Source of the DNA: Corynebacterium mucifaciens
GTDB taxonomy: Bacteria; Actinomycetota; Actinomycetes; Mycobacteriales; Mycobacteriaceae
Direction of reading: 5' to 3'
Assembly (NCBI RefSeq): GCF_012396315.1
Contig: NZ_JAAXPF010000008.1
Coordinates: 62,001-126,000 of the forward strand
Length of the DNA: 64,000 bases
Shown: piece by piece, positions 1 to 9,703 of the stretch
Position numbering within the stretch: the stretch's first letter is position 1
How the letters are laid out: every line of letters begins with the position of its first letter
Notes under the pieces: generated by a model
Databases searched by the model: none
Seen by the model: the letters and a program-made list of their open reading frames with translations, nothing else
What the model was told of the DNA's origin: nothing
Program-made: the position numbers and the translations under genes

Positions 1-1
1 C

Positions 2-1732
2 GAGACGATTTACCAGGCCCACCTGGCCGCGGGCGGCGGGGATGCGGTGAACATCCGCGACTGGGACTTCACCGACGACCCCGACGGCGTGGCCCGTGAA
101 TTTACTCGCACCGAAGTTAACACCCGCATCAAGGCGGTGGCGGCCCGCCTGAGCCAGATCGGGCAGCCGGGGGAGCGCGTGGCCATCATGGCGCCGAACT
201 CCGCGGAGTACCTCTTCGCGTTCATGGGCGCGCTGTACGCCGGCCTCGTGCCGGTGCCGCTGTACGACCCGAACGAGCCTGGCCACGAGGCGCACCTGCG
301 CGCCGTGCTTGCAGACGCCAACGCGCGCCTCGTGGTGACCAACTCCACCGGTGCGCCCGCCGTGCGCGCTTTCTTCGCTGACCTGCCCGCCCGGGAGCGT
401 CCCCGCATCTTGGCCGTGGACTCCCTGCCGGACACCATGGCCGCCGCGTGGGAGCCCGTCGCGCCGTCCGAGGGCGAGGACACGGCGGGCGCGATCTGCT
501 TCCTGCAGTACACCTCCGGCTCCACCCGCAACCCGGCCGGCGTGATGATCACCAACGAGGCCCTCGTCACCGACGTGCTGCAGATCAACGAGGCGCTGCG
601 CTTCGAAGCTCCGATGCGCCTTCCCACGTGGCTGCCGCAGCACCACGACATGGGCGTCATCGTCGCCGTGCTGGGCGTGGTGCTCGGCCAGGTCCTCGAC
701 ATCTTCGGCCCGCGCGATTTTCTGCAGAACCCGAAGCGCTGGGTGGATCTGCTTTCGCGGCGTGACGACGACCCTTCGGACGTCCACATCTACTCCTGCA
801 TCCCTAACTTCGCGCTCGACCTGGCCGCCCGCTACGCGGCACCGGAGCGCCCGGAGGAGTACGACTTCTCCGCGGTGGATTGCATCATCGTGGGCTCCGA
901 GTCCGTGACCAAGCCGGGCGTCGAAGCGTTTGTCGGCGCGTTCGGCGAGTCCGGCCTTGACCGCACGGTGCTGCGCCCCTCCTACGGCCTGGCGGAGACC
1001 ACGCTCTTGGTGGCCACGGACCGCACCGAGGAGCGCCCGAAGTTCGTGGAATTCGACCGCGCGGTGCTGGCCCAGGGCAAGGCCGTGCCGGCCGAGGGCG
1101 GGGTGCCCATGGCGTCGAACGGCCAGCCGGTGAAGTGGCTGCACCTTGCCATCGTGGACACGGACACCAGCAGCGAGCTGCCGGAGGGCGAGATCGGCGA
1201 GATCTGGGTCCACGGCAACAACGTCGCGGCCGGCTACCTGGACCGCCCGGACGAGACCGAGGCGACGTTCCGCAACACCATCGGCGCCACCCTCCAGGAC
1301 GGCTTGCCGGAGGACAACTGGTGCGCCACCGGCGACCTGGGCACCGTGATGGACGGCCACCTCTACATCACCGGCCGCGTGAAGGACCTGGTCGTCGTGG
1401 CGGGCCGCAATCACTACCCGCAGGACATCGAGGCCACCACGATGGAGGCCACCGACCACGTGCGCAAGGACTCCGTCGCCGCCTTCGCGCTGCCGGGCGA
1501 CGACGTGGAGCGCCTGATCATCCTCGCCGAGCGCGCCGACGGCGCAACCGAAGACGGGGACGCCGCGGCCGAGGACGCCATCCGCTCCGCCGTGACTAAC
1601 AACCACGGCATTTCCCCCGAGGTCGTGGAGTTCCGCGCGCCGGGCGGCATCGCCCGCTCCACCGCTGGAAAGATCGCCCGCCGCGTCAACGCGAAGCAGT
1701 TCACCGAGCGCGAACACACTGCGACGCAGTAA
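2..1732 (+). CDS. fadD32: FadD32-type long-chain fatty-acid-AMP ligase, 5' truncated
   Basis: Activates the meromycolic fatty acid as acyl-AMP and loads it onto the N-terminal carrier domain of Pks13 in cytoplasmic mycolic acid synthesis. The reading frame is open from base 2 and the true start lies before the window; the first internal ATG-like start (47) is too late because residues before it continue the family sequence. Adenylating-enzyme motifs are visible in order: the AMP-binding loop LQYTSGSTRNPAGVM (around nt 505-550), RPSYGLAETTLL (around 975), the TGDLG motif (around 1330), and the GRVKDL/GRNHYPQDIE hinge (around 1375-1430). The stretch following YSCIPNFALDLAARY is typical of the FAAL branch rather than CoA ligases. 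It is first in the fadD32-pks13-accD operon order, 35 nt before pks13. Identification is firm; the N-terminus is unseen. Confidence 0.95.
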   Translation, partial: ETIYQAHLAAGGGDAVNIRDWDFTDDPDGVAREFTRTEVNTRIKAVAARLSQIGQPGERVAIMAPNSAEYLFAFMGALYAGLVPVPLYDPNEPGHEAHLRAVLADANARLVVTNSTGAPAVRAFFADLPARERPRILAVDSLPDTMAAAWEPVAPSEGEDTAGAICFLQYTSGSTRNPAGVMITNEALVTDVLQINEALRFEAPMRLPTWLPQHHDMGVIVAVLGVVLGQVLDIFGPRDFLQNPKRWVDLLSRRDDDPSDVHIYSCIPNFALDLAARYAAPERPEEYDFSAVDCIIVGSESVTKPGVEAFVGAFGESGLDRTVLRPSYGLAETTLLVATDRTEERPKFVEFDRAVLAQGKAVPAEGGVPMASNGQPVKWLHLAIVDTDTSSELPEGEIGEIWVHGNNVAAGYLDRPDETEATFRNTIGATLQDGLPEDNWCATGDLGTVMDGHLYITGRVKDLVVVAGRNHYPQDIEATTMEATDHVRKDSVAAFALPGDDVERLIILAERADGATEDGDAAAEDAIRSAVTNNHGISPEVVEFRAPGGIARSTAGKIARRVNAKQFTEREHTATQ

Positions 1733-1767
1733 CGGATTGGCCGGGCTGGCCGATAGTCTGGACTGTT

Positions 1768-4700
1768 ATGAATGAGCATGAACTGATCCAGTGGCTCACC
1801 TCGTGGGTCGAGCGAGCCACGGGTGTGGACTCGGTGGATCCCACCACCCCGCTCGAGACGTACGGCCTTGCCTCCCGCGACGCGGTGATCCTCACCGGCG
1901 AGCTGGAGAAGCTGCTCGGCCGCCGGGTGGACCCCACCGTGGCCTACCAGTACCCGACCATCGCGGCACTGGCCAAGGCGCTGCTCACGCAGGAGCGGGT
2001 GGTGCCGAAGGTTGAGCGTCGAGAGGCAGCGAGCTCTCCCGCCACCCACGACATCGCGATCGTGGGTTCCGCCGGCCGCTTCCCGGGCGCACCCAATAAC
2101 GACGCGTTCTGGCAGCTGCTTATCAGCGGCCGCTCCGCCACCCGCCCCCTTCCCCCGATGCGCTGGGACGAGTACCTGGGCGACCCGGTCGTGCGCACCA
2201 AGATGGCGGAGGAGAACACCGACGGCGGGTACATGGACGGCATCGCGTCCTTCGATCACGAGTTCTTCGGCGTCTCTCCGTTAGAGGCGCAGAACATGGA
2301 CCCGCAGCAGCGCATCATGCTCGAGGTGGCGTGGGAGGCGCTCGAAGACGCAGGCCTGGCGCCGAGCGAGCTGCGCGGGGAGCCCGTGGGCGTGTTCGTG
2401 GGCTCCTCCAACAACGACTACGGCATGCTCATCGCCGCCGACCCGAACGAGGCGCACCCGTACGCGCTGACCGGCGCGTCTTCGGCCGTGATCCCGAACC
2501 GCATTTCCTACGCGTTCGACTTCCGCGGGCCCTCGATGAACGTGGACACGGCGTGCTCCTCGTCGCTCGTGTCGGTGCACCACGCGGTGCGCGCGCTTCG
2601 CGACGGCGAGGCGGACTTCGCCCTTGCCGGCGGCGTGAACATCCTGGCCAACCCGTTTGCGTCGCTGGCGTTTTCCGAGCTTGGCGTGATTTCGCCGACC
2701 GGGCGCATCCACGCGTTCTCCGACGACGCCGACGGCATTGTCCGCGCCGACGCCGCGGGCTTCGTGGTGCTCAAGCGCGTGGAGGACGCGGTGCGCGACG
2801 GCGACCGCGTGCTGGCCGTGATCAAGGGCTCAGCGACGAATTCCGACGGCCACTCCAACGGCCTGACCGCGCCGAACCCGGAGGCGCAGGTGGATGTGCT
2901 GCGCCGCGCCTACGCCGACGCGGGCGTGGACCCGCACGAGGTGGACCTGGTGGAGGCGCACGGCACGGGCACCATCTTGGGCGACCCGATCGAGGCCACC
3001 GCGCTGGGCGAAGTGCTCGGCCGCGGGCGCGACGTGGCGTCGCCGCTGCTTTTGGGCTCGGCGAAGTCCAACATCGGCCACTCCGAATCCGCCGCTGGCG
3101 TGGTGGCGATGATCAAGGTGCTCGAAGCGCTCAAACACGACACGATCCCGCAGACCATCAACTTCACGGAGCCCAACCGCTACGTGGATTTCGACGCGGA
3201 GCGCATCGAGGTCGTCCAGGACCCGCGCGAGTGGCCGCGCTACTCCGGGCGCCGCGTGGCCGGCATCTCCGGATTCGGCTTCGGCGGCACGAACGCGCAC
3301 GTTGTCGTCGCAGACTTCGACCCGGCGGACTACACCATCAACGTGCCTGAGACGCAGCCGGCGTTCGAGGGCGTTTCCGTGGCCGCGCTGCCAGTGTCGG
3401 GCCTGCTGCCGTCGCGCCGCAAGGAGGCGGCCGGCGTGCTCGCGGACTTCCTCGAGGGGCGCGACGACGCCGACTTGATCCCCGTGGCCCGCTCCCTGGC
3501 CGCGCGCAACCACGGGCGCTCCGCCGCCGTGGTGCAGGCGGCGAGCGTGGAGGAGGCGGTCAAGCGCCTGCGCCAGGTGGCCGGCGGCAAGATCGGCCCG
3601 GGCATCGCGGTTGCCGACGCGCCCACCCCGATGGGGCCAGTCTTCGTGTACTCCGGCTTCGGCTCCCAGCACCGCAAGATGGCCAAGGAGCTCATGGCGC
3701 GCTCGCCGCTGTTTGCGCGCCGCATGCGTGAGCTGGACGAGATGGTCCAGTTCCAGGCGGGGTGGTCCATGCTGGAGATCATCGAGAACGACGAGCTGAC
3801 CTACGACACCGAAAACGGCCAGGTCACCATCACCGCCATCCAGATCGCGCAGACCGACCTCCTCGCCGCGGCGGGCATCACCCCGGCGGCCACGATGGGC
3901 ATGTCCATGGGCGAGATCGCCGCCGCGTACGGGGCGGGGGGCTTAAGCGCTGAGGATTGCATCCTTATCGCCACCGCACGCGCGCGCCTCATGGGCGAGG
4001 GCGAGGCCATGATTGCGGGCACCGACCAGGAAGGCGCCATGGCGGTCGTGGAATTGTCCAGGGAGGGCTTGGCGGAGTTCGTCGAGAAGCATGAGCAGGC
4101 AGCTGGCGTCGAACCTGCTGTGTACGCAGGACCCGGCATGACCACCGTTGGCGGCCCGTCGCACGCCGTGGACTACCTCGTGGAGGCGCTGACGGCCGAG
4201 GAGAAGTTCGCGCGCAAGCTCAACGTGCGCGGCGCCGGCCACACCAGCGCGCTCGACCCGATCATGGGCGACCTCGCCGGTGAGATCGCGGGCGTCGAAG
4301 CGCGGCCTTTGCGCGTGCCGCTGTTTTCCTCCGTGGATCGCGGCGAGGTGTACCAGCCGGGTCAGGCCGTCCACGATGACCAGTACTTCCTGCGCATGAC
4401 CCGCCAGCCCGTGTACTTCGAGGACGCCACCGCGGCCGCGTTCGCCGCCGGGCACACCACGCTCGTGGAGGTCACCCCGAACCCGGTGGCGCTGATGGGC
4501 ATGATGAACACCGCGTTCGCCTCCGGCAAGGCCGACGCGCAGCTGCTCTACACCACCAAGCGCAAGGTGGACGAGCTGGAATCGCTGCTGGACCTGGCCG
4601 CGAAGCTGTACGTGAACGGCATGCCGGTGGACTTCGGCACGTTCTACGGCGCCGGCGAGGTCATCGACGCGCCGAAGACGGTGTTCCGGCAGGTGGACCA

Positions 4701-6477
4701 CTGGACGCCGGCGCGCCCGTCGTCCTCGCGCGCGTCGCTGCTCGGCTCGCGCGTGACGCTTCCCGGCGGGGAGGTCGCTTTCGCCACCGCCGCGGACCAG
4801 GTGTTCAGCCCGCACCAGCTCATCGAGTCCGCGGCCGCCGAGATCTCGCCCGACGCGCGCGTCGTGGCCACCGAGGAGCACGGCTACCTCCCGGCGGACG
4901 GCGAGGTCACCACCATCGCCGCGTCGTCGCTGGGCGGCGTGTCCGTCAAGGTCTACGACGGCGGCAAGCTCATCGCGGAGGGCTTCGCCTCCACCATCGA
5001 CCGCGCCCCGGTGCAAGGTGTGATGGAGCGTCCGCTTGACGACGAGGCTGTCGCCACCACCGCCGTCGACGAGGATGCGGACGACGCCGTGCGCTGGGAC
5101 CCGGAGTCCGGCGAAACCGTGGCCGAGCGCCTGCGCGACATCGTCTCCGAATCCATGGGCTACGACGCCGAAGACCTCCCTGATGAGCTGCCGCTGATCG
5201 ACCTCGGCTTGGACTCCCTCATGGGCATGCGCATCAAAAACCGCGTGGAAAACGACTTCCAGATCCCGCCGCTGCAGGTGCAGACGCTTCGCGACGCATC
5301 CGTCGCCGACGTGATCCGCATCGTCGAAGACGCAGTCGCCGGCGAGAGCGACGCGCCGCAGCCGCTGCCCTACAACGACGAGGCACGCGACCCGGCAGCG
5401 GCCGCCGAAAAGGCCAAAGGCGTCGGCATCGCACCGCGAGACGCGTCCGAGCGCATGGTCTTCGGCGCGTGGGCAAAGTACGCGGGTGCCGCGGCTGCCG
5501 GTGTGACGTCGGCATTGCCGTCGATTAGCAACGAGCAAGCGGCCGAGATCGCCGCCCACCTCACGGAGCGCTCCGGCATCGACGTCACCGCGGACGACGT
5601 GCTGGCTGCCGAGACACTCGAGCCGCTGGCGAACCTGGTGCGCGAGGGGCTGGAGACGCCGGTGGACGGCAACATCCGCGTCTTCCGCGACGGCACCGCC
5701 AACCCGGTGTTCGTGTTCCACCCGGCGGGCGGGTCCTCGTCGGTGTACTCCCCGCTCGCGCGGCGTTTGGACGAAAACGTGCCGGTCTACGGCGTCGAGC
5801 GCCTCGAAGGCTCGCTGAAAGAGCGCGCGGCGGAGTACGTCAAAGACATCGAGCGCATTGCGGACGGGCGCAAGGTGGTCCTGGCCGGCTGGTCCTTTGG
5901 CGGCGCGCTGGCCTACGAGGTCGCGCACCAGCTGGGCAACGACCGGATCGACTTCATCGCGCTGCTGGACACCACGCAGCCGTCGGAGCCGATCCCCGAC
6001 ACGCTGGACGAGACAAAGGCCCGGTGGGGGCGCTACGCCGCGTTTGCGAAGGAGACCTACGGCCTCGAGTTCGACGTGCCGTACGAGCTGCTCGAAACCG
6101 CCGGCGAGGACGCGCTGCTTGAGATGCTAACCGAGTTTCTGGCCACCACCGACGCGTCCGAGCACGGCCTGGCCGCCGGTGTGCTGGAGCACCAGCGCGC
6201 GTCCTTCGTGGACAACCAGATTCTCAACCACTTGGACTTCACCCGCTGGGATGACGTGAACGTGCCGGTGCTGCTGTTCCGCTCCGAGCGCATGCACGAC
6301 GGCGCGATCCAGCTCGAGCCGAACTACGCCCACATCGACGAGGACGGCGGCTGGGGCGCTATCGTGAGCGACCTGACCATCGTCCACCTGCCCGGCGACC
6401 ACCTCGCGGTGGTGGATGAGCCGGCGGTGGGGATCGTCGGTAAGCACATGAACGCATGGATTGAGGGGAAGCGATGA
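1768..6477 (+). CDS. pks13: Polyketide synthase Pks13, mycolic acid condensase
   Basis: Condenses the activated meromycolate with the carboxylated alpha chain to give the 3-oxo precursor of mycolic acids. 1569 aa with the full Pks13 order: N-terminal carrier domain (phosphopantetheine Ser36 in YGLASRDAV), ketosynthase (Cys263 in VDTACSSS, His398 in EAHGTGT, His438 in NIGHSE), acyltransferase (Ser713 in GMSMGE, where the usual GHSxGE His is Met, as the position is also non-His in mycobacterial Pks13), second carrier domain (Ser1150 in GLDSLMG) and C-terminal thioesterase (Ser1376 in GWSFGG, late His in GDHLAVVDE). No ketoreductase, dehydratase or enoylreductase domain is seen, as expected. The 35-nt gap after fadD32 lacks a clear Shine-Dalgarno but has TAGTCT 8 nt before the ATG, so an internal leaderless promoter is possible. 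The stop overlaps the accD start. Confidence 0.97.
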   Translation: MNEHELIQWLTSWVERATGVDSVDPTTPLETYGLASRDAVILTGELEKLLGRRVDPTVAYQYPTIAALAKALLTQERVVPKVERREAASSPATHDIAIVGSAGRFPGAPNNDAFWQLLISGRSATRPLPPMRWDEYLGDPVVRTKMAEENTDGGYMDGIASFDHEFFGVSPLEAQNMDPQQRIMLEVAWEALEDAGLAPSELRGEPVGVFVGSSNNDYGMLIAADPNEAHPYALTGASSAVIPNRISYAFDFRGPSMNVDTACSSSLVSVHHAVRALRDGEADFALAGGVNILANPFASLAFSELGVISPTGRIHAFSDDADGIVRADAAGFVVLKRVEDAVRDGDRVLAVIKGSATNSDGHSNGLTAPNPEAQVDVLRRAYADAGVDPHEVDLVEAHGTGTILGDPIEATALGEVLGRGRDVASPLLLGSAKSNIGHSESAAGVVAMIKVLEALKHDTIPQTINFTEPNRYVDFDAERIEVVQDPREWPRYSGRRVAGISGFGFGGTNAHVVVADFDPADYTINVPETQPAFEGVSVAALPVSGLLPSRRKEAAGVLADFLEGRDDADLIPVARSLAARNHGRSAAVVQAASVEEAVKRLRQVAGGKIGPGIAVADAPTPMGPVFVYSGFGSQHRKMAKELMARSPLFARRMRELDEMVQFQAGWSMLEIIENDELTYDTENGQVTITAIQIAQTDLLAAAGITPAATMGMSMGEIAAAYGAGGLSAEDCILIATARARLMGEGEAMIAGTDQEGAMAVVELSREGLAEFVEKHEQAAGVEPAVYAGPGMTTVGGPSHAVDYLVEALTAEEKFARKLNVRGAGHTSALDPIMGDLAGEIAGVEARPLRVPLFSSVDRGEVYQPGQAVHDDQYFLRMTRQPVYFEDATAAAFAAGHTTLVEVTPNPVALMGMMNTAFASGKADAQLLYTTKRKVDELESLLDLAAKLYVNGMPVDFGTFYGAGEVIDAPKTVFRQVDHWTPARPSSSRASLLGSRVTLPGGEVAFATAADQVFSPHQLIESAAAEISPDARVVATEEHGYLPADGEVTTIAASSLGGVSVKVYDGGKLIAEGFASTIDRAPVQGVMERPLDDEAVATTAVDEDADDAVRWDPESGETVAERLRDIVSESMGYDAEDLPDELPLIDLGLDSLMGMRIKNRVENDFQIPPLQVQTLRDASVADVIRIVEDAVAGESDAPQPLPYNDEARDPAAAAEKAKGVGIAPRDASERMVFGAWAKYAGAAAAGVTSALPSISNEQAAEIAAHLTERSGIDVTADDVLAAETLEPLANLVREGLETPVDGNIRVFRDGTANPVFVFHPAGGSSSVYSPLARRLDENVPVYGVERLEGSLKERAAEYVKDIERIADGRKVVLAGWSFGGALAYEVAHQLGNDRIDFIALLDTTQPSEPIPDTLDETKARWGRYAAFAKETYGLEFDVPYELLETAGEDALLEMLTEFLATTDASEHGLAAGVLEHQRASFVDNQILNHLDFTRWDDVNVPVLLFRSERMHDGAIQLEPNYAHIDEDGGWGAIVSDLTIVHLPGDHLAVVDEPAVGIVGKHMNAWIEGKR

Positions 6478-8015
6478 CCACAGCTGACAAGCTCGCGGAC
6501 CTGCGCGCGCGCCTGGACAAGGCGCAGGACCCCGGGTCCGAGCGCTCGCGGGCCCGCCGCGACGAGGCCGGGCGAACCACCCCACGCCAGCGCATCGACG
6601 CCCTGCTGGACGAGGGCTCCTTCGTGGAAATCGGTGCCCTCGCCCGCACCCCCGGCGACCCGGACGCGGTTTACTCGGACGGCGTGGTCACCGGCTACGG
6701 GCGCATCGACGGACGCCCCGTGGCGGTCTACGCACACGACAAGACCGTCTACGGCGGGTCCGTCGGCGTGACGTTCGGCCGCAAGGTCACGGAGGTGATG
6801 GAGTTCGCCATCAAGATCTCCTGCCCGGTGATTGGCATCCAGGACTCCGGCGGCGCGCGCATCCAGGACGCGGTGACGTCGCTGGCCATGTATTCCGAGA
6901 TTGCCAAGCGCCAACTGCCGCTTTCCGGGCGCGTGCCGCAGATTTCCATCATGCTGGGCAAGTCCGCTGGCGGCGCCGTGTACGCGCCTGTGACCACGGA
7001 CTTTGTTGTCGCCGTCGACGGTGAGAGCGAGATGTACGTCACCGGCCCGAACGTGATCCGCGAGGTCACGGGCGAGGACATCACCTCCGCCGAGCTCGGC
7101 GGCGCCCGCGTGCAAGAACAGGCCGGCAACATCCAGGCGGTTGTCGCCGCCGAGGAGGACGCCTTCGACTACGTCAAGGACCTGCTCGCGCACCTGCCCA
7201 CGTCCGCGTTCGACGCCGCGCCCGTTGTGGCCGCGCAGCCGGACGAGGAGCTCGACGACGCCGCGCTTGACACCTTCATGCCGGACGACACCAACGCTGG
7301 CTACGACATGATGGACCTGCTGGTCCAGCTCGGCGACGACGAGGACCTCGTGGAGGTCCAGGCCGGTTACGCCGAAAATCTCATCTGCGCGTTCGGGCGC
7401 ATCGACGGCCGCGCCGTCGGCTTCGTGGCCAACAACCCGATGCATCTGGCCGGCTGCATCGACGCGGACGCCGCCGACAAGGGCGCGCGCTTCATCCGCA
7501 CCTGCGACGCGTACAACATCCCGATCGTCTACGTCGTGGACACGCCCGGCTACCTGCCCGGCGTGGACCAGGAGCGCGAGGGCCTGATCCACCGCGGCGC
7601 GAAGTTCGCGTTCGCGGGCGTGGAGGCCACCGTGCCGAAGGTGACGCTCGTGGTGCGCAAAGCCTACGGCGGCGCGTACGCGGTCATGGGGTCGAAGAAC
7701 CTCAACGGCGACATCAACCTGGCGTGGCCCACCGCCCAAATCGCGGTGATGGGCTCGGCGGCGGCGGTGGTGATGCTGCAAGGTAAGCAGCTCGCGGCCA
7801 TCGAGGACCCGGCGCAGCGCGAGGCCATGAAGAAGATGTTCATGGATTTCTACGACGCCGAGATGACCTCCCCGTACGTCGCCGCCGAGCGCGGGTACAT
7901 CGACCAGATGATCGCGCCCAGCGAAACGCGCGTCGCTTTACGACGGGCGCTTCGCCAACTAGCCTCCAAGCAGGAGTTCGACCTGCCGAAGAAGCACACC
8001 ATCAGTCCCCTCTAA
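6474..8015 (+). CDS. accD3: Acyl-CoA carboxylase beta subunit (AccD3/AccD4 type)
   Basis: Carboxyltransferase subunit that, with the biotinylated alpha subunit encoded elsewhere, carboxylates the long-chain acyl-CoA used by Pks13 as extender. 513 aa, two crotonase-fold halves typical of carboxyltransferases. Oxyanion-hole segments are visible: QDSGGARIQDAV and GKSAGGAVYAP in the N-half, and KAYGGAYAVMGSKNL in the C-half. ATG overlaps the pks13 TGA by 4 nt, so translation is probably coupled. The gene is named accD3 in C. glutamicum and accD4 in mycobacteria; position in the fadD32-pks13 operon separates it from propionyl- and acetyl-CoA carboxylase paralogues. Family call is firm; substrate is inferred from context. 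Confidence 0.95.
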   Translation: MTTADKLADLRARLDKAQDPGSERSRARRDEAGRTTPRQRIDALLDEGSFVEIGALARTPGDPDAVYSDGVVTGYGRIDGRPVAVYAHDKTVYGGSVGVTFGRKVTEVMEFAIKISCPVIGIQDSGGARIQDAVTSLAMYSEIAKRQLPLSGRVPQISIMLGKSAGGAVYAPVTTDFVVAVDGESEMYVTGPNVIREVTGEDITSAELGGARVQEQAGNIQAVVAAEEDAFDYVKDLLAHLPTSAFDAAPVVAAQPDEELDDAALDTFMPDDTNAGYDMMDLLVQLGDDEDLVEVQAGYAENLICAFGRIDGRAVGFVANNPMHLAGCIDADAADKGARFIRTCDAYNIPIVYVVDTPGYLPGVDQEREGLIHRGAKFAFAGVEATVPKVTLVVRKAYGGAYAVMGSKNLNGDINLAWPTAQIAVMGSAAAVVMLQGKQLAAIEDPAQREAMKKMFMDFYDAEMTSPYVAAERGYIDQMIAPSETRVALRRALRQLASKQEFDLPKKHTISPL

Positions 8016-8037
8016 CTCACAGAAAGAAGTGATTTCC

Positions 8038-8154
8038 ATGCTCTCTTCCACCCTTGACATCGTCGGCGACGTGATTAGCTACCTGGTCTGGTTCGTCAAC
8101 GGCCTGCTCGCCAACAACCAGGACCCGCTGTACAACTGGGGCATCACCTTCTAG
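8038..8154 (+). CDS. Putative 38-aa hydrophobic acidic peptide after accD
   Basis: A short open frame begins 22 nt after the accD stop with a purine-rich AAAGAAG about 8 nt before its ATG. The predicted peptide is 38 aa, with a hydrophobic middle (VISYLVWFVNGLL), three Asp, and no Lys or Arg at all. It ends in an aromatic-rich tail (YNWGITF). Size and character resemble the small mycomembrane channel peptides of corynebacteria (PorA/PorH class, about 40-57 aa), but I see no sequence identity to those that I can recall, and the known porA/porH genes lie elsewhere. It overlaps the convergent HNH gene by 11 nt. It could be a membrane microprotein, a mycoloylated peptide, or a chance ORF. Confidence 0.5.
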   Translation: MLSSTLDIVGDVISYLVWFVNGLLANNQDPLYNWGITF

Positions 8155-9229
8155 GAGCCGAGCCAGAGGGGAAAAGGAGTTCCATCACGCCGTACGGATG
8201 GACGGTGTTCGCTACCGGGTGCCCGCGGGGTGAGACCCACACGGGTCTGCCCCGGATGCGCTCGATCCGCCCGCGCCGGTTTGTGTGGCGCGGGTCGTCG
8301 TGGTTGACCCGGTTGTGGTACCTGCACAGCGGCACCAGGTTGGCCAGGTTCGTTTCACCGCCCTGCGACCAAGCCTGGATGTGGTGGAATTCGCACAGGT
8401 CAGCGCTCACCCGGCAGCCCGGCACGGGGCACATCGGGGTGGCAATGCGCGCCAAGTCGCGCTGTTTCGAGTTGGCCACGCGCTGAGTTCTGTACAGGTT
8501 CACCGGCCCTGCCTCGGGGTGCACGAGCGCAACCTCCGACGGGAACATCTCGCCCATGAGTGCGGCGACGTACTCCGTGCCCGTGATGGTCGTGCCGTCG
8601 GTGAGCCCGAGCAGCACGTCGTCGCCGCTGTCGGCGAGGATTGCGACGTGCTGTTCGGCGGCCACCGCCACGATGGGGCGCGGCACCGGGACCTGTACCC
8701 CTGCGTCGCCCTCGAGGATCTCCGTCAGCCGGGAGAACATCTGCGGGCCCGCGGGGCGGGACGTGTCCAGACCATCGCGCAGGCGCTGTTCCAGCGCAGC
8801 CAGCACGTGTTCGTCCCCTGAGCCGGAGAACTTGCGCTTCCCGTTCTTCGACTTTGAGAACCGGACGCCGTCTTCGGGGGTGCGGTTATCGTCGGGAAGC
8901 AAGTCGCGCGCCGCCTGCTCGAGCGCGCGGTAGTTCCCGCTCACCTGCAGCAGCTCCAGCCGTGGCGCCCAGCGCTCGTTCACCGGGAGGCGCTTGAGCC
9001 GGCGCTCGATGAGGACCAGCTGGTGCAGTGAGAACCTCCGCGCCAGCTGCAGCGCGCGGGCCTGCTTCCGCGTGTAGGAGGTTGCACCGAAGTACACCTC
9101 GCGCACGCCAGCCCACGCCGACACCTGGTTGGGGTCGAGGCCGGCGCGGATCGCGTACTGGTCGTCGAACTCGGCCAGCGCGTCGACGGCGCCAGCCAGG
9201 GTGTCCACGAGGTCAGTAAACGATGTCAT
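8144..9229 (-). CDS. DUF222 / HNH endonuclease domain protein (13E12 type)
   Basis: 361 aa. The N-terminal two thirds are the helical DUF222-like region common in actinobacterial 13E12-repeat proteins; the C-terminal part carries the HNH motif: CPVPGCRVSADLCEFHH, then NLANLVPLCRYHNRVNH, giving paired Cys and the catalytic His-Asn-His pattern. Start is taken at the ATG giving MTSFTDLVDT; the longer upstream frame has no family likeness. These proteins are found in many copies in actinobacterial genomes; their role is not established, and a mobile or selfish DNA endonuclease is the usual guess. It is the last gene before the convergent accD operon. Confidence 0.85.
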   Translation of the reverse strand: MTSFTDLVDTLAGAVDALAEFDDQYAIRAGLDPNQVSAWAGVREVYFGATSYTRKQARALQLARRFSLHQLVLIERRLKRLPVNERWAPRLELLQVSGNYRALEQAARDLLPDDNRTPEDGVRFSKSKNGKRKFSGSGDEHVLAALEQRLRDGLDTSRPAGPQMFSRLTEILEGDAGVQVPVPRPIVAVAAEQHVAILADSGDDVLLGLTDGTTITGTEYVAALMGEMFPSEVALVHPEAGPVNLYRTQRVANSKQRDLARIATPMCPVPGCRVSADLCEFHHIQAWSQGGETNLANLVPLCRYHNRVNHDDPRHTNRRGRIERIRGRPVWVSPRGHPVANTVHPYGVMELLFPSGSAPRR

Positions 9230-9342
9230 GGCCGTCAACTTACGGCCGAAATTTGGCCGGTCAATCCCTCCCGGCCCGACCTGTGGATAACTCACGCGAA
9301 TGGCGCGGCGGATCATCCACAGATCCGGTGTGTGGGAACCGG

Positions 9343-9693
9343 CTATCCCTTCTTCACCAGCTTGGCCACGCCGCGCCAGCCGAGCATGAGCAGCGCGCTC
9401 ATGGTGGTGGCGACGACGATGAAGGACCAGTGGGGGACGTCGCCGTTGCGGATGCCCCAGATCACCAGCCCGGTGACCACGGTGATGATCCAGATGAGCC
9501 CGCCCTTGTTCTCGCGGGTGATCAGCCAGCCGAGCGTCACGCCGAGGGCGAACGGCCACAGGGTGGACAGCCAGCCGGAGAAATTGAAGGGCATCTCGTC
9601 GGACTGGTGCGCCGCACGCGCTAGGAGGGCGAAGGCGGCGATGGCGACGTAGTCGGCGGCGATGGCGGAGGGCTTCGAGATGGTGTTACGCAT
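9343..9693 (-). CDS. DUF3054 family membrane protein
   Basis: 116 aa with four predicted membrane segments: AADYVAIAAFALLA near residue 12, LWPFALGVTLGWLI in the middle, then IWIITVVTGLVIWG and SFIVVATTMSALLML; the short loop ITRENKG separates the second and third. This matches the small actinobacterial DUF3054 proteins of unknown function. It begins 10 nt after the tmsB stop on the same strand, so it is likely the third gene of a tmsA-tmsB operon. A third gene of unknown function (tmsC) accompanies tmsAB in other actinobacteria; whether this is its counterpart cannot be decided here. Confidence 0.8.
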   Translation of the reverse strand: MRNTISKPSAIAADYVAIAAFALLARAAHQSDEMPFNFSGWLSTLWPFALGVTLGWLITRENKGGLIWIITVVTGLVIWGIRNGDVPHWSFIVVATTMSALLMLGWRGVAKLVKKG

Positions 9694-9703
9694 GCCAGCC
9701 ACT

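Noticed and set aside
3943..5928. 661-codon minus-strand frame within pks13
   Set aside because: Shadow of the pks13 AT-ACP-TE region; no start signal and no family likeness.
8038..8154. Calling the 38-aa ORF porA or porH
   Set aside because: Size and character are similar, but no recognisable sequence match and the known porin locus lies elsewhere; left as unknown.
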